Both the position numbers and the translations under genes were made by a program. A DNA stretch of 64,000 bases from an uncultured Actinomycetes bacterium. Its GTDB lineage: Bacteria > Actinomycetota > Thermoleophilia > Solirubrobacterales > 70-9. The notes under the pieces are model-generated. The model saw only the letters and a program-made list of their open reading frames with translations. It did not search any database and was not told the DNA's origin. Numbering within the stretch: the stretch's first letter is position 1; each line of letters starts with the position of its first letter. This document shows positions 7,720 through 19,109 of this stretch, piece by piece. The DNA lies in contig CAMLQY010000005.1 of the NCBI GenBank assembly GCA_946482365.1, positions 36,602-100,601 of the forward strand, written 5' to 3'.

Positions 7720-10700
7720 GAGGCTGCAGCGAGAAAACGAGCGGCTGCGCTTGCGGCAGAGCGAGCCGATCGCAATCGTCGGCATGAGCTGTCGCTTTCC
7801 GGGCGGGGTGCGGAACCCGCAGGAGCTCTGGGACCTGGTTGCCGCTGAGGGCGACGCCGTATGTGAGTTCCCGACCGATCGCGGATGGCCGCTGGAGACG
7901 CTCTTTCACCCAGACCCTGAGCACCCGCGCACGGTCTACGCCCACGAGGGCGGCTTCATGCGCGAGCCCTACATGTTCGACGCCCCCTTCTTCTCGATCG
8001 GCCCGCGCGAGGCGCTGGCGATGGACCCTCAGCAGCGGGTCCTGCTGGAAACCGCCTGGGAGGCGTTCGAGAGCGCCGGCATCGACCCCGATGGCCTGCG
8101 CGGCAGCGACACCGGCGTCTTTGCCGGAATCGCGGCGACCAACTACGGCCTCTACTTCGACACCCCGGAGGAGCTTGAGGGCCACCTCCTGACCGGGACG
8201 ACGACCAGCGTCGCCTCGGGCCGGGTCGCCTATGCCTTCGGGCTCGAGGGGCCGACGATCTCGATCGACACCGCCTGCTCATCCTCACTGGTCGCCCTTC
8301 ATCTCGCCTGCCAGGCCCTGCGCCAGGGCGAATGCAGCCTCGCGCTCGCCGGTGGGGCGACGATCTATGCGACGCCGGAGCTGTTCATCTCCTTCTCCCG
8401 CCAGCGCGGTCTCGCCGAGGACGGGCGCTGCAAGTCCTTTGCGGCCAGCGCCGACGGCGTGGGTTGGGCCGAGGGTGCGGCGCTGCTGGCCCTGGAGCGG
8501 CTCTCCGATGCGGAAGCGAGAGGGCACCGGGTCCTGGGCCTGGTCCGCGGCACAGCGGTCAACCAGGACGGCGCCAGCAACGGGCTCAGCGCCCCCAACG
8601 GTCCGGCGCAGGAACGGGTGATCCGCGACGCGCTCGCCAATGCTGGCCTGACCGTGGCGGATGTGGAAGTGGTCGAGGCGCACGGGACGGGGACGGCGCT
8701 TGGCGACCCGATCGAGGGCCAGGCGCTGCTTGCCACCTACGGACAGGACCGTCGCGGCGGCCCGGTGAAGCTAGGCTCGGTCAAGTCCAACATCGGCCAC
8801 ACCGTCTGCGCGGCGGGGGCCGCCGGGATCATCAAGATGATCCTGGCGATGCGCGAGGGGTTCCTCCCGCGCACGCTGCACCTCGACGAGCCGACCCCTC
8901 ACGTCGACTGGTCGAAGGGAGACGCGAAGCTGCTGAGCGAGGCGGAGCCATGGCTGCGCGGGGAGAGTCCGCGGCGGGCGGCGGTCTCCTCGTTCGGGAT
9001 CAGCGGCACCAACTCACACGCGATCCTCGAAGAAGCGCCGGCCGGGCTCGCCGCCTCCGGCGCGCCCGAGCGTGAGCGCGAGGGCGGGACCGGCCCCCTC
9101 CCGTTCCTGGTCTCGGCGAAGAGCGAAGGGGCGCTGAAGGCGCAGGCCCAGCGGCTGCACACGCACCTGCAGGCGAACCCGGAGATCGACCAGGCCGACC
9201 TTGCCTTCACGCTGGCACGCGGGCGCGCTCAGCTCGAGCATCGGGCCGTGGGCCTTGCGTCCGACCGCGAGGAGCTGCTGCGGGCGCTCGACGTGATCCG
9301 GATCGGCGCTCCCAGCAGCAGCGTCGTGCGCAGCACCGTCGGCGAGGGCAAGATCGCCTTCCTGTTCACTGGCCAGGGCGCGCAGCGGGCCGGGATGGGG
9401 CAGGGTCTCTACGACGGCTTCCCGGCTTTCGCCGCCGCCCTCGACGAGGTCTGCGCCGAGCTCGATCCGCACCTCGCGCAGCCGCTGAAAGAGATGATGT
9501 TTGCCGCCGAGGGCAGCCCGGAGGCGGAGCTGCTCGACGTGACCGAGTTCGCGCAGCCGGCGCTGTTCGCGCTCGAGGTTGCGCTCTTCCGGCTGCTCGA
9601 GGACCTTGGGGTGAAGCCCGATGTGCTGATCGGCCACTCGATCGGCGAGCTCTCGGCCGCTCATGTCGCCGGTGTCCTCTCTCTGTCCGAAGCCGCGACG
9701 CTTGTCGCTGCCCGCGGGCGCCTGATGGGAGCGCTGCCTGAGGGTGGCGCGATGCTCGCGGTTGAGGCCTCCGAGGAGGAAGTGGCGAAGGCGATGGAGG
9801 AGTTTGACGGCGAGCTCGCGATCGCCGGCGTCAACGCCCCGCTGGCGAGCGTCGTCTCAGGTTCGGTGGTGGAGGTCGAGCGCTTCGAGGAAGTCTGGAA
9901 GGAGCGCGGCCGTCGCACCAACCGCCTCCGGGTCAGCCACGCTTTCCACTCGCCGCTGATGGAGCCGATGCTGGAGGAGTTTGGCGCGATCGCGGCCGGC
10001 CTCGAGTTCGGACCGGCGCGGATCCCGATCGTCTCCAACGTCAGCGGCGAGCTCGCGGGTGAGGAGCTCTCGCAGCCCGACTACTGGGTCCGCCATGTCC
10101 GCTCCACTGTCCGCTATGCCGACGGGGTTGCCGCTCTCGAACGGATCGGGGTGACGCGCTTTCTAGAGCTTGGCCCCGACGGTGTCTTGGCGGCGATGAC
10201 CCAGCAGTCACTTGCCCCCGAGCTCGCAGCCGATGTCCTCGCGGTGCCGACGCTGCGCGCCAAGGACGAGGACGAGCCGGTCTCATTCATGACCTTCCTC
10301 GCCGCCCTCCACACCCACGGCATCGTGGTCGACTGGAATGCTTTCCTCGCGCCGTACGAGCCGCGCTTGGTCGAGCTTCCGACCTATGCCTTCCAGCGCG
10401 AACGCTACTGGCTCGAAGACCCGGGCATGGTCGGCGACGTCGCCCTCGTCGGCCAGGCGCCGACCGAGCACGGACTGCTCGGTGCCGCCGTGCGCCGGGC
10501 CGACGACGACGGTTGGATCCTCACCGGTCGGCTCTCGCTGAAGGACCAGCCTTGGCTCGCCGATCACGCGGTGATGGGAGTCGTGCTCCTGCCCGGCACC
10601 GGCTTCATAGAGCTGGCCCTGGCGACCGGTCGGCAGGTCGGTGCCGAGTTGGTCGAGGAACTGTCCTTCGAGGCGCCGCTGATCCTGACCGAGGACGCCG

Positions 10701-13700
10701 CCGTCCAGATCCAGGTAGTGGCCGACGAGCGCGAGGAGGACGGGACTCGCCGGATCGCGATCTACTCGCGTCTGCAGGACGATGGCGATGCCGCCTGGGT
10801 GCGCCACGCCAGCGGCGCCCTTTCCTCGGCCCCGGCCGAGGCCGAGGAGGAGCTGTCGGAGTGGCCCCCCGAGGGAGCGGAGCCGGTCGACATTGGGTTC
10901 CTCTATGACCGCCTGGCCGAGGCCGGCTACGACTACGGGCCCGCGTTCCAGGGGTTGCACGCCGCCTGGCACCGCGGCGAGGAGCTGTTTGCAGAAGTCG
11001 CGCTCGACGACCAACAGGCGCGGGAAGCCGAGCGCTTCTGCACTCACCCGGCGCTGTTCGACTCGGCCCTGCACGCGGCGCTGCATGCCGCCCTCGCCGA
11101 GGAGGAGGGGAAGCTGGTGGTGCCGTTCTCAGTCCGCGGCGTGCGGCTGCGCAAGCGCGGCACCACGGCGCTGCGGGTTCGGCTCACCCGCGGAGAGGAC
11201 GACGCCCTGCGGCTCGAGGCTCGCGACGACGACGGCTCCTCCATACTCAGCGTCGAGGGCCTGATCGCGCGGCCGATCGACGTCAATGCCCTGCGCGGCG
11301 CCGGCGAGACGGTCCACAGCTCCCTCTACAAGGTCAACTGGGTGATCCTGGCGACGCCGGCGCCGGCCGAGGGGCCCGCCCGCCTGGCCCTCCTCGGCGA
11401 CCTCGAGCTGCCCGGGATCGAGCAGTGCCATGCCGACCTCGACGCGCTCGTCGCCGCCATCGAGAGCGGCGAGCCCGCGCCCGACTTCGTCCTCGTCGCG
11501 GTCGACGCTGAGGTGGGGGACGATCCCGCGGCCGCCGTCCACAACGCAGTTCGCGAGACTCTGGCGAGGGTCCAGGCCATGGTCGGGCAGAAGCTCCTCG
11601 CCGACTCTCGCCTCGTGTTCGTCACCCGGGGAGCGGTGAAGGCGGTCGAGGGCGAGGTGCCGGAGCAGGCGCAGGCCGCGGCCCTGGGCCTGCTGCGCAG
11701 CGCCCAGTCCGAGTACCTGGGGCGAATCGTGCTGCTCGACCTCGATCCGGCGACGAGCGGCGGCGAGCTCGACCTGCAGGGTCTGCTTGCCGCCGGGGAG
11801 TCACAGCTCGCCGTCCGCCAGAGGTCGGTCTACGCCCCGCGGCTGGCGGGCGTCGAGGCCGGCTCCTTCCTCACCCCGCCGGAGGGGGAGGCCTGGAAGC
11901 TGGCGAAGGGCGAGGAGGGGACGCTGGACGCCCTCTCCCTGGTCCCCAACCCGAAGATGGCCGAGCCGCTCGAAGACAGGCAGGTGAGGGTTGCCCTCCA
12001 TGCCGCCGGCCTCAACTTCCGCGACGTCCTGATCTCGCTCGGCACCTACCCTGGGGTCGCGGTGATCGGGAGCGAGGGTGCGGGGATCGTCACCGAGGCC
12101 GGTCCCGCGACCGAGAACCTGGCGGTCGGCGACCGGGTGATGGGAATGATCGGCGACGCCTTCGGCCCGGTCTCGGTTGCGGACGAGCGGTGGCTGATCA
12201 AGATGCCGGAGGGCTGGACGTTCGCGCGCGCCGCCTCGGTTCCACTCGTCTTCCTCACCGCCTTCTACGGGCTCGTCGACCTCGCCGAGCTGCAGTCCGG
12301 TGAGCGGGTCCTGATCCACGCTGGTGCCGGCGGCGTCGGCATGGCGGCGATCCAGATCGCCCACCGCCTCGGCGCCGAGGTCTTCGCGACCGCCAGCCCC
12401 GGCAAGTGGGAGGCGCTGCGGGAGATGGGGATCGACGAGGACCACATCGCCTCCTCGCGCGACCTCGGGTTCCGCGAGAAGTTGCTGGCGACGACCGGCG
12501 GCGAGGGTGTCGACGTCGTCCTCAACGCGCTCGCCGGCGATTTCATCGACGCCTCGCTCGAGCTGCTGCCGCGGGGCGGGCGGTTCATGGAGATGGGGAA
12601 GGCCGACGTCCGCGACGCCGGCACGCTCGCCACCGAGCACGCCGGTGTCACCTACCACGCCTTCGACCTGCAGGACGCCGGGATCGCCCGGATCGGAGAG
12701 ATCCTCGAGGAGCTGATCGGCCTCTTCGAAGCGGGCGCCTTGACCCCGCCCCCGATCGCGACCTGGGACGTGCGGCGCGGGCGGGAGGCGTTCCGCTATC
12801 TGCGCGACGGGCGCAACGTCGGCAAGGTCGTGCTGACGATCCCGCGCCCGCCCGATCCCGAGGGTACGACCCTGATCACCGGCGGGACGGGAGCGCTGGG
12901 AGGGCTGGTCGCTCGGCGCCTGGTGGCCCAGGGCGCCCGTCGCCTGCTGCTGCTGAGTCGCAGCGGTCCCGACTCCGAGGGCGCAAGGCGCCTGGGCGCG
13001 GAGCTGGCGGAGGCGGGCTGCGACGCGCGGATCGTCGCCTGCGACACCGCCGACCGCAGCCAGCTCGAAGCGGCGCTCGCGACCGTCCCCGAGGAGTACC
13101 CGCTGACCGCGGTGGTCCATGCCGCCGGCGTCGTCGACGACGCCGCGATCGAGTCGCTCGACGCCGGGCAAATCGACCGCGTGCTGGCGCCGAAGGTCGA
13201 TACCGCGCTCCACCTGCACGAGTTGACCAAGGGCCTCGACCTGAAGCGGTTCGTCCTCTTCTCCTCGGCGGCGGCGACGTTCGGCAATCCCGGCCAGGGC
13301 AACTACGCGGCGGCGAACTCGTTCCTCGACGCGCTCGCCCAGCGCCGCCAGAGCGAAGGCCTGGCCGGCCAGTCGCTGGCCTGGGGCCTCTGGCTTCTGG
13401 AGGACAGCTCCGGGATGGGGGGCGGCCTCGACGAGGCGGCACTGGCCCGGCTCGGACGACTGGGGATCATCCCGATCTCCGGCGAAGAAGGGCTGCAGCT
13501 GCTCGACGCGGCGGCGGAGATCGATGAGGCGGTGCCGGTGCCGGTCCACCTCGACCACTCCGCGCTGCGCACCATCGCCCAGGCGGGGATCCTGCCGCCG
13601 CTTCTGCGGCAGCTCGTGCGGGCGCCGGTTCGCCGTAAGCGCGCCGGCGGCCGTTCGCTGGCGCGGCGCCTGGCCAGCCTGCCGGAAGATGAGTGGGGCG

Positions 13701-13996
13701 AGGTCGTGCTGGAGACCGTGCGCAGCGAGGTCGCGGCGGTGCTCGGCTACGACTCGCCGGAGGCGATCGACGCCGAGGTCGCCTTCAAGGACCTCGGCTT
13801 CGACTCGCTGGCGGCGGTCGAGCTCTACAACCGCCTCTGCCAGCTGACCGGGATGAGGCTGCCGACGACGCTCGGCTTCGATTACCCGACGCCGCTCGCC
13901 GTCTCCGAATACCTCTGCGAGAAGATGGGCGGCGAGGGGAAGGAGGGGATCAAAGAGGGCGAGCAGCTCGAAGCTCAGCCCGTCGAGGTCGGCTAA
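7646..13996 (+). CDS. type I polyketide synthase, one fully reducing module (KS-AT-DH-ER-KR-ACP)
   Basis: 2116 residues from ATG 7646, preceded by a purine-rich GAGCGGGAGAG. An N-terminal docking-like coiled coil spans about 8-38. KS is about 40-465 with DTACSSS (Cys211), EAHGTGT and NIGH. AT is about 565-870 with GHSIGE (Ser665) and HAFHSP, the malonyl-CoA-type spelling. DH is about 935-1215 with [10 protein letters not shown] (His974). ER has the NADPH loop HAGAGGVG near 1557. KR has TGGTGALGG near 1743, [19 protein letters not shown] near 1870-1888, and VVDD, which suggests B-type stereochemistry. ACP carries [11 protein letters not shown] (Ser about 2053). All reductive domains keep their key motifs, so each cycle should give a saturated two-carbon extension. 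No thioesterase is fused. Use as one modular step or iteratively cannot be decided here. Confidence 0.95.
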   Translation: MATKDKTTDPERVAEALRESLKTSERLQRENERLRLRQSEPIAIVGMSCRFPGGVRNPQELWDLVAAEGDAVCEFPTDRGWPLETLFHPDPEHPRTVYAHEGGFMREPYMFDAPFFSIGPREALAMDPQQRVLLETAWEAFESAGIDPDGLRGSDTGVFAGIAATNYGLYFDTPEELEGHLLTGTTTSVASGRVAYAFGLEGPTISIDTACSSSLVALHLACQALRQGECSLALAGGATIYATPELFISFSRQRGLAEDGRCKSFAASADGVGWAEGAALLALERLSDAEARGHRVLGLVRGTAVNQDGASNGLSAPNGPAQERVIRDALANAGLTVADVEVVEAHGTGTALGDPIEGQALLATYGQDRRGGPVKLGSVKSNIGHTVCAAGAAGIIKMILAMREGFLPRTLHLDEPTPHVDWSKGDAKLLSEAEPWLRGESPRRAAVSSFGISGTNSHAILEEAPAGLAASGAPEREREGGTGPLPFLVSAKSEGALKAQAQRLHTHLQANPEIDQADLAFTLARGRAQLEHRAVGLASDREELLRALDVIRIGAPSSSVVRSTVGEGKIAFLFTGQGAQRAGMGQGLYDGFPAFAAALDEVCAELDPHLAQPLKEMMFAAEGSPEAELLDVTEFAQPALFALEVALFRLLEDLGVKPDVLIGHSIGELSAAHVAGVLSLSEAATLVAARGRLMGALPEGGAMLAVEASEEEVAKAMEEFDGELAIAGVNAPLASVVSGSVVEVERFEEVWKERGRRTNRLRVSHAFHSPLMEPMLEEFGAIAAGLEFGPARIPIVSNVSGELAGEELSQPDYWVRHVRSTVRYADGVAALERIGVTRFLELGPDGVLAAMTQQSLAPELAADVLAVPTLRAKDEDEPVSFMTFLAALHTHGIVVDWNAFLAPYEPRLVELPTYAFQRERYWLEDPGMVGDVALVGQAPTEHGLLGAAVRRADDDGWILTGRLSLKDQPWLADHAVMGVVLLPGTGFIELALATGRQVGAELVEELSFEAPLILTEDAAVQIQVVADEREEDGTRRIAIYSRLQDDGDAAWVRHASGALSSAPAEAEEELSEWPPEGAEPVDIGFLYDRLAEAGYDYGPAFQGLHAAWHRGEELFAEVALDDQQAREAERFCTHPALFDSALHAALHAALAEEEGKLVVPFSVRGVRLRKRGTTALRVRLTRGEDDALRLEARDDDGSSILSVEGLIARPIDVNALRGAGETVHSSLYKVNWVILATPAPAEGPARLALLGDLELPGIEQCHADLDALVAAIESGEPAPDFVLVAVDAEVGDDPAAAVHNAVRETLARVQAMVGQKLLADSRLVFVTRGAVKAVEGEVPEQAQAAALGLLRSAQSEYLGRIVLLDLDPATSGGELDLQGLLAAGESQLAVRQRSVYAPRLAGVEAGSFLTPPEGEAWKLAKGEEGTLDALSLVPNPKMAEPLEDRQVRVALHAAGLNFRDVLISLGTYPGVAVIGSEGAGIVTEAGPATENLAVGDRVMGMIGDAFGPVSVADERWLIKMPEGWTFARAASVPLVFLTAFYGLVDLAELQSGERVLIHAGAGGVGMAAIQIAHRLGAEVFATASPGKWEALREMGIDEDHIASSRDLGFREKLLATTGGEGVDVVLNALAGDFIDASLELLPRGGRFMEMGKADVRDAGTLATEHAGVTYHAFDLQDAGIARIGEILEELIGLFEAGALTPPPIATWDVRRGREAFRYLRDGRNVGKVVLTIPRPPDPEGTTLITGGTGALGGLVARRLVAQGARRLLLLSRSGPDSEGARRLGAELAEAGCDARIVACDTADRSQLEAALATVPEEYPLTAVVHAAGVVDDAAIESLDAGQIDRVLAPKVDTALHLHELTKGLDLKRFVLFSSAAATFGNPGQGNYAAANSFLDALAQRRQSEGLAGQSLAWGLWLLEDSSGMGGGLDEAALARLGRLGIIPISGEEGLQLLDAAAEIDEAVPVPVHLDHSALRTIAQAGILPPLLRQLVRAPVRRKRAGGRSLARRLASLPEDEWGEVVLETVRSEVAAVLGYDSPEAIDAEVAFKDLGFDSLAAVELYNRLCQLTGMRLPTTLGFDYPTPLAVSEYLCEKMGGEGKEGIKEGEQLEAQPVEVG

Positions 13997-14009
13997 GGGG
14001 GCCGACCTC
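13985..14009. terminator. hairpin between convergent PKS and AT-ACP genes
   Basis: A perfect 9-bp stem, GAGGTCGGC (13985-13993) with GCCGACCTC (14001-14009), encloses a 7-base loop. It covers the stop codon of the PKS and the gap before the oppositely directed AT-ACP gene. There is no T tract, so factor-independent termination is uncertain, but the position between convergent genes fits a shared terminator. Confidence 0.45.
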
Positions 14010-15749
14010 CTAGGAGACTTCCTCGAGCTCGTCCCGCTGGCGCCGGCTGAGCTCGACCAGGCTGGTGAGGTCGAGCTCGTCGATCGCCTCGACGGCCTCC
14101 TCGTCCGGGCTCGGGACGGTGGGCTCGGTCGCGACCTCCTCCTCGCCGTCGAGCTCGAGCAGCAGCTTGCGGGCGACGTCCCGCGGCGTCGGGTAGTCGA
14201 AGGCGACGGTCGTGCTGAGATCGAGGCCGGTCACCTCGATCAGCTGGTTGCACAGGTCGACTGCCTTCGGCGAGTCGAAGCCGAGATCCTTGAAGGGGCG
14301 CCCGGGGTCGATCTCGGCCGCCGAGCCGAGCCCGACCGTCCGCGCCACCTCGGCGCGGACGAGGTCGAGAACGACGGCTTCCCGTTCGATCTCGGGTACG
14401 TCGGCGAGCAGCGCCGCTAGGGCAGCTCCGTCGCCGGTTGCGCCGCGCTGCGTCGGCCAGAACTCGGCCGGGATCAGCGGCTCTTCGCCGCAGATCGCCT
14501 CCCAGTCGACGTCGACGCCGCTGACGAAGAGCTCTGCTAGCGCCCGCAGCAGGTAGCCGGGGTCGGCCTGGTCGAGGGTCCCGACGACGATCGCGTCGGC
14601 ACCCGCGTCGGCGATGGTTTCAGCGAGCACCTCGGCGAGGACGCGGCGCGGACCGACCTCGAGCAGCACATTGAAGCCGTCGGCGATGAGGGCGCGCAGA
14701 GCCGGCTCGAAGTAGACCCGCTGGCCCAGGTTACTGCTCCAGTAGAGCGCGTTGAGACCGGTCTGGTCGACCTCACGGCCGACGACCCCCGAGTAGAACG
14801 GGATCGTGCCGGGTCGCGGCGAGATCGAAGGCAGCTCTTCCGCGAACCACTGGTGGATCACCGTCACGGCTGGCGAATGGCCCGGTGCCGAGATTCCCAT
14901 CGGTCGCCCGGCGATGCCCTCGGCGGCTAGTGCCGCGAGCAGCTCATCGACCGCCTCCTTCTCACCGGAGACTGAGGTCCAGCCGGGACCGTTGAGGGCC
15001 GAGATCCAGAGGCGCCCGCGCCAGGGCGCGACCCGCTCCTCCAGCTCGGCGGCCGGCAGCGCGATCGAGCCCATCTCCCCCTGGTTCTCGAAGCGCATCG
15101 CCGAGCGGCCCCAGGTATTGGTCACCCGCGCCGCTTCCTCGAGGGTCAGCGAGCCGCTGATCGCGGCAGCGGAAACCTCGCCGAGGCTGTGGCCGAGGAC
15201 CGCCTCTGGCTGCACTCCGAACCCTTCCCAGAGCCGCCCCAGCGAAACGCACGTCGCGAACAGGGCGTGTTGGCTGACGTCGAGGCGGTAGAGGCTGGGG
15301 GTGTCGGGGCGCCCGTGCAGGACGTCATCGAGGCACCATTCGGCGAACGGCTCCAGCGCCGTTTCGCAAGCGCGCATCTGCTCACGGAAGGCGGGCGAGG
15401 CGGCGAGTAGGTCGGTCGCCATCCCCTCGAACTCGGCCCGCAGCGGCGGGAAGACGAAAGCGACCCGAGCCGGGTCGCGGGCCTCTCCGCTAACCAGGTC
15501 GTCGCCGCGGCGCCCCGCCGCGAGGTCCTCTAGGCCGTGCCGGAGGTCGTCGCGGCTACCGCCGAGCAGCACCGCGCGGTGGGCTTCGGGCGCCGCCTCG
15601 GCGGCCAGCGCGGAGGAGATCGCGGCGAGCTCGGGAGCGGGCGTCCCGTCGAGGCGCTCCAGCAGCGCACGCGCTCGCCCCCGCAGCTCCTCTGCGCTGG
15701 GGGCGGTGAGAACCCAGGGGGCCGAGAGATGGTTCGTCTTCTGCTGCAT
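14010..15749 (-). CDS. discrete acyltransferase-acyl carrier protein (AT-ACP) didomain
   Basis: 579 residues from ATG 15749 (MQQKTNHL). A TTG 19 codons upstream is possible but has no clear ribosome site. An AT domain with the nucleophile in GHSLGE (about residue 187) is followed by an ACP with LGFDSPKAVDL near 492 and an acidic C-terminal tail that may dock to a partner. There is no KS. The usual HAFHS/YASHS specificity segment is replaced by GISAPGHSP near 290, so the acyl group is not predictable. A loading protein or a trans-acting extender loader for the PKS at 7646 are the two obvious roles. The gene is convergent with that PKS. Confidence 0.88.
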   Translation of the reverse strand: MQQKTNHLSAPWVLTAPSAEELRGRARALLERLDGTPAPELAAISSALAAEAAPEAHRAVLLGGSRDDLRHGLEDLAAGRRGDDLVSGEARDPARVAFVFPPLRAEFEGMATDLLAASPAFREQMRACETALEPFAEWCLDDVLHGRPDTPSLYRLDVSQHALFATCVSLGRLWEGFGVQPEAVLGHSLGEVSAAAISGSLTLEEAARVTNTWGRSAMRFENQGEMGSIALPAAELEERVAPWRGRLWISALNGPGWTSVSGEKEAVDELLAALAAEGIAGRPMGISAPGHSPAVTVIHQWFAEELPSISPRPGTIPFYSGVVGREVDQTGLNALYWSSNLGQRVYFEPALRALIADGFNVLLEVGPRRVLAEVLAETIADAGADAIVVGTLDQADPGYLLRALAELFVSGVDVDWEAICGEEPLIPAEFWPTQRGATGDGAALAALLADVPEIEREAVVLDLVRAEVARTVGLGSAAEIDPGRPFKDLGFDSPKAVDLCNQLIEVTGLDLSTTVAFDYPTPRDVARKLLLELDGEEEVATEPTVPSPDEEAVEAIDELDLTSLVELSRRQRDELEEVS

Positions 15750-15819
15750 GGGTGTTCTCGTCGCGTTGCCGGAAGCGACGATATGGCGGCCGCCGAGGTG
15801 ACCCAAATAACGGCCCGAT

Positions 15820-18051
15820 TCAAGCGCCTTCGCCCGATCCCGTGACCGGCTCCGGCTCCGGCTCTTCCTCAGGCTTCACCAGGGAGCGGCTCGTGGCCGG
15901 GTCCGGCGCGGCGAAGGTCCAGTTCCAGCGCCCGAGCAGGACCATCAGTGACGGCACCAGGACCAGCCGGATTATGGTCGCGTCGAGGAACACCCCGGCG
16001 ACCAGGCCCACGCCGAATTGCTGCAGGGCCACTACGCGACTGGTCGTGAAGCCGGCGAAGATCACGATCATCACCAGGGCGGAGGCGGTGACGACGCCGC
16101 TGATCCGGCGCAGGCCGACCAGGACCGCGCGGCGGTTGTTGCCGGAGCGCAGCCACTCCTCGCGCATCCGCGTCACCATGAAGATCTCGTAATCGGTGGA
16201 GATCCCGAACATCGCCGCGAACAGCAGGACGGGAACCCAGGCGACTATCCGGTCGCTGGCACCGAGGCCGAGGGCGGTTCCCCATCCAAGCTGGAAGACG
16301 AGGACGAGGACGCCGCAGGCGGCGGCGACCGAGAGCGCGCTCATCGCGATCGCCTTCAGCGGCAACACCACCGAGCCCAGCAGCGCTGCCAGCAGGCAGA
16401 ACATGGCAATGACGAGCACGAGCGCGAAGGGGGGAACGCTGGCGGTGATCGCGTGGACGAAGTCGTAGTCCGCTGCTGCCACGCCGCCGACCCGGACCGC
16501 CATCCCCCCACCGAAGTCGGCCGCCGGTACGTACACCTGGCGCAGGCGCTCGACTAGGGCGTCGGCCGGCTGCGAGCCGCTTTCCTCCGAGCCGGCGATT
16601 CGGATCCGTGCGAAGCGCCCGTTTCCGTTGACGAGCCCGAGCCGCTCGGCTCGCCGCCTGACCCTGGCTCCGGGCGGGCGCGTCCGTGCCAGCTCGCTCG
16701 GTGCCTGCACCGTCGTCACCGCCGGGTCCGCCACGAGGCGCGCCACCAGGCGCCGCTCTGCCGCCAGCGTTGACGCCGCCCAGACACCGCCGGTGCGGCC
16801 GCTGTCGATCACGACTTCGGAGGGTGCCAGCGCCGCCCCCTCGCTGGCGCCCCCGGCCCCGGATGGGATGTGGGCGAGCCTGAGGAATTCACCGCTGCCG
16901 CCGGTGATGCTGAGGCCGAGCGCCGGCAGGGCGATCAGGACCATGACCGTGCCGGCGGTCAGAGCGGAGAGCAGCGGGCGCCCGATCACAACCCTCGCCA
17001 GGCGCTCGGAGAGCGGCCGGCCGCTGGAGCCGAGCCGCAGTCGGCGCGGGATCCGCACGGGCATCCGCTCGAGGTGGGGGCCGAGCAGCTCCAGCAGCGC
17101 CGGCAGCAGGGTCGCGGCGGCAAGGACGGAGGCGAGCGGGATCCCGACCGTCGCCAACCCCAGGCCGCTGAAGAAAGGAATCGGGATCAGGACCATGGGC
17201 AGGAGGCCGGCGGCGACGACCACGCCCGAGATCGTCAGCGCCCGCCCCGCGGTGCGGGTGGTCGCATACAGCGGGGGCGCCCGATCGGGCGCGCCGCCGC
17301 GGACCTCTTCGCGATAGCGGGCGACGTAGAGCATCGAGTAGTCAACGGCGAGCGCGATTCCGACCAGGGTTACGACGCTCGTCGCGTAGACCGGAATTTC
17401 GATGAAGGCGGCCTCGACCCAGACGATCCCCATCGCGACTGAGATCGTCGCCAAGGCGAACAGCAGCGGCACCGCGACGGCCGGGATCGACCCGAACAGC
17501 AGCAGCAGGATCACGGCCGTTATTGGGATCGCCACCATCTCGGCGCGGCGCAGGTCATGGGTGATGATCGAGCTCAGCTTTGCAGTGACGATCGGGAAGC
17601 CGGTTATCTCGACTCGCGCCCCTGGAACCCGCCCCGCCGCCTGCTCGATCGCCGCGGCGCGCTTGGTCGCCGCCGCCGCCGACAGCTCGGTCGGCAGCGC
17701 CGCGTAGGCCGCCCGGGGGCTGACGTTCAACAGGGGTGAGGAACGCCCGCCCGCCGCCCGCGCCGCGCGTCGCACCGAAGCCCTCACCGCCTTGACAAAG
17801 GCCGGCGAGCGCCAGCGGGTGGATGGCGCTTCGTAAAGGACCAGGAACGAGCCCGCGGCTGCTTCGCCGAAGTCGCCGCGAATGATCTCGGAGACCGTGT
17901 GCGACTCCGACTCGGGGGCTTCCCCGGCTCCGTTGAGGCGGCCGTCGAGAGCGCTCCAGGCAAACATGCCTGCCAGCGCCGCCGCTGCCCAGAGCACGAG
18001 TAGCCATCTGCTCGGTTTGAACCTGTTGGCAATGATCCAAGGACTCTTCAG
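15820..18051 (-). CDS. MmpL / RND-superfamily membrane exporter (start uncertain)
   Basis: About 740 residues of MmpL-type RND transporter. The first membrane span is WLLVLWAAAALAGMF, followed by an exported domain, five clustered spans with GIALAVDYSMLYVARYREE, a second exported domain, and five more spans with FGISTDYEIFMVTRMREE. These paired DY motifs mark the proton-relay helices of the family. No ATG, GTG or TTG lies in frame between the first span and the stop of the next upstream gene (18147). The start given is a CTG at 18051; a GTG inside the first span would remove half of it. MmpL proteins export lipids, which fits this cluster. Confidence 0.85.
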   Translation of the reverse strand: MKSPWIIANRFKPSRWLLVLWAAAALAGMFAWSALDGRLNGAGEAPESESHTVSEIIRGDFGEAAAGSFLVLYEAPSTRWRSPAFVKAVRASVRRAARAAGGRSSPLLNVSPRAAYAALPTELSAAAATKRAAAIEQAAGRVPGARVEITGFPIVTAKLSSIITHDLRRAEMVAIPITAVILLLLFGSIPAVAVPLLFALATISVAMGIVWVEAAFIEIPVYATSVVTLVGIALAVDYSMLYVARYREEVRGGAPDRAPPLYATTRTAGRALTISGVVVAAGLLPMVLIPIPFFSGLGLATVGIPLASVLAAATLLPALLELLGPHLERMPVRIPRRLRLGSSGRPLSERLARVVIGRPLLSALTAGTVMVLIALPALGLSITGGSGEFLRLAHIPSGAGGASEGAALAPSEVVIDSGRTGGVWAASTLAAERRLVARLVADPAVTTVQAPSELARTRPPGARVRRRAERLGLVNGNGRFARIRIAGSEESGSQPADALVERLRQVYVPAADFGGGMAVRVGGVAAADYDFVHAITASVPPFALVLVIAMFCLLAALLGSVVLPLKAIAMSALSVAAACGVLVLVFQLGWGTALGLGASDRIVAWVPVLLFAAMFGISTDYEIFMVTRMREEWLRSGNNRRAVLVGLRRISGVVTASALVMIVIFAGFTTSRVVALQQFGVGLVAGVFLDATIIRLVLVPSLMVLLGRWNWTFAAPDPATSRSLVKPEEEPEPEPVTGSGEGA

Positions 18052-18146
18052 CCAGCGCCGGGCACGGTCAAAAATGCCCCGAAGGGCGGACGAGCCGAAA
18101 TTTGATGCCGCCGTGGGAGCCCACCTAACCTCGCCTCGGGATGGGA

Positions 18147-19109
18147 TTAGTGCCCGGGTCCCCGGGTCGAGCGCAGGAAGCTGTTGGACTGGAGATCCTG
18201 GAAGTCGCCGTGGCAGTGGCGGCCGTTGAGTCTGTACCGCATCAGGCACAGCTGGTTGAGCATGTTGGGCCAGACGTTGAGCGGCGCTCGCGCTCGCGTC
18301 TCGCCGGCAATTTCGTAGGTCTCGCCGCCGGTGTCGAGCAGCCTGACCTCGACCCCCTTCGGCGCGGCACCGTCGTTGCCACGACTGGTCCGCATCCAGG
18401 CGGCTTCCAGGGGTCTCGTCTCGCCGTCGCGCCAGACGTATCCCCAACTCAGCTTCTCCCTCTCGAGGCACTCGCCGTCGCGGGCGGAGAAGTGGAGTGC
18501 AAGGTCGGGGCCGAATACAGCGCCCACCCAGGCCAGCGGGGCGGTCGGTCCGTCGTCCTCGAGCCGCACCGCGGACCAGCGGCGCTCACGCGTGAAGTAG
18601 TCGTCGATCTCGATCCGCTCGCCGTCGAGTACGAGCTCGCCGCGGGTGCGCATCGCCTGGGTGAAGCGGCCGCCGCCGGGCTTTCCTGCTGCCGGCATCA
18701 GCGCCTCCAGGACGAGTTCGAACCGCAGTCGGCCGCCCGGCGGGGCATAGCTCAGCTCGATCATCTCCAGGGGCTCGACGACCCGAACCCGGACGCCGCT
18801 CGGATAGACGACGTCATCGAGGTCACCCCTTGTCATCGGCATGAAGGCGTGGTGGTCGATGTAGTCGGCGAAGGCCGCGTTCTCGGCCTCGCCGCGGATC
18901 AGGACCACGCCGCCGCTGACCAGCCCGAGGACTGGGTGGAGCCAGTGGTGGATTGCGCAGTTGAGGTCACGCTCCGGGACGTTGAAGCCAAGAGAAGAGG
19001 TCTCCGCTGCGGTGGGGTCGTCTGGGACGACGAGTGGGTGCAGCAGCTCGTCGGCGGGGTCGACAGCCACCACGCCGACGCTGTCCACGAGCGGTTCTGT
19101 ATCAGCCAC
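18147..19109 (-). CDS. conserved hypothetical, lipocalin-like (DUF7064-type suspected)
   Basis: 320 residues from a GTG at 19109. The composition is beta-rich with many Trp/His pairs such as LNCAIHHWLHP, MPMTRGDLDDVVYPSG and RRWSAVRLEDDG. This pattern recalls two-domain lipocalin-like proteins found beside lipid and steroid genes in actinobacteria (DUF7064/7065), but the assignment is by general appearance only. No signal peptide or membrane span is present. It lies directly upstream of the MmpL gene on the same strand, so a role in presenting or sensing the exported lipid is plausible but unproven. Confidence 0.6.
   Translation of the reverse strand: MADTEPLVDSVGVVAVDPADELLHPLVVPDDPTAAETSSLGFNVPERDLNCAIHHWLHPVLGLVSGGVVLIRGEAENAAFADYIDHHAFMPMTRGDLDDVVYPSGVRVRVVEPLEMIELSYAPPGGRLRFELVLEALMPAAGKPGGGRFTQAMRTRGELVLDGERIEIDDYFTRERRWSAVRLEDDGPTAPLAWVGAVFGPDLALHFSARDGECLEREKLSWGYVWRDGETRPLEAAWMRTSRGNDGAAPKGVEVRLLDTGGETYEIAGETRARAPLNVWPNMLNQLCLMRYRLNGRHCHGDFQDLQSNSFLRSTRGPGH

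Noticed and set aside
11801..13558. 585-codon minus-strand frame inside the PKS
   Set aside because: It lies opposite intact ER and KR domains and has no domain signature of its own.
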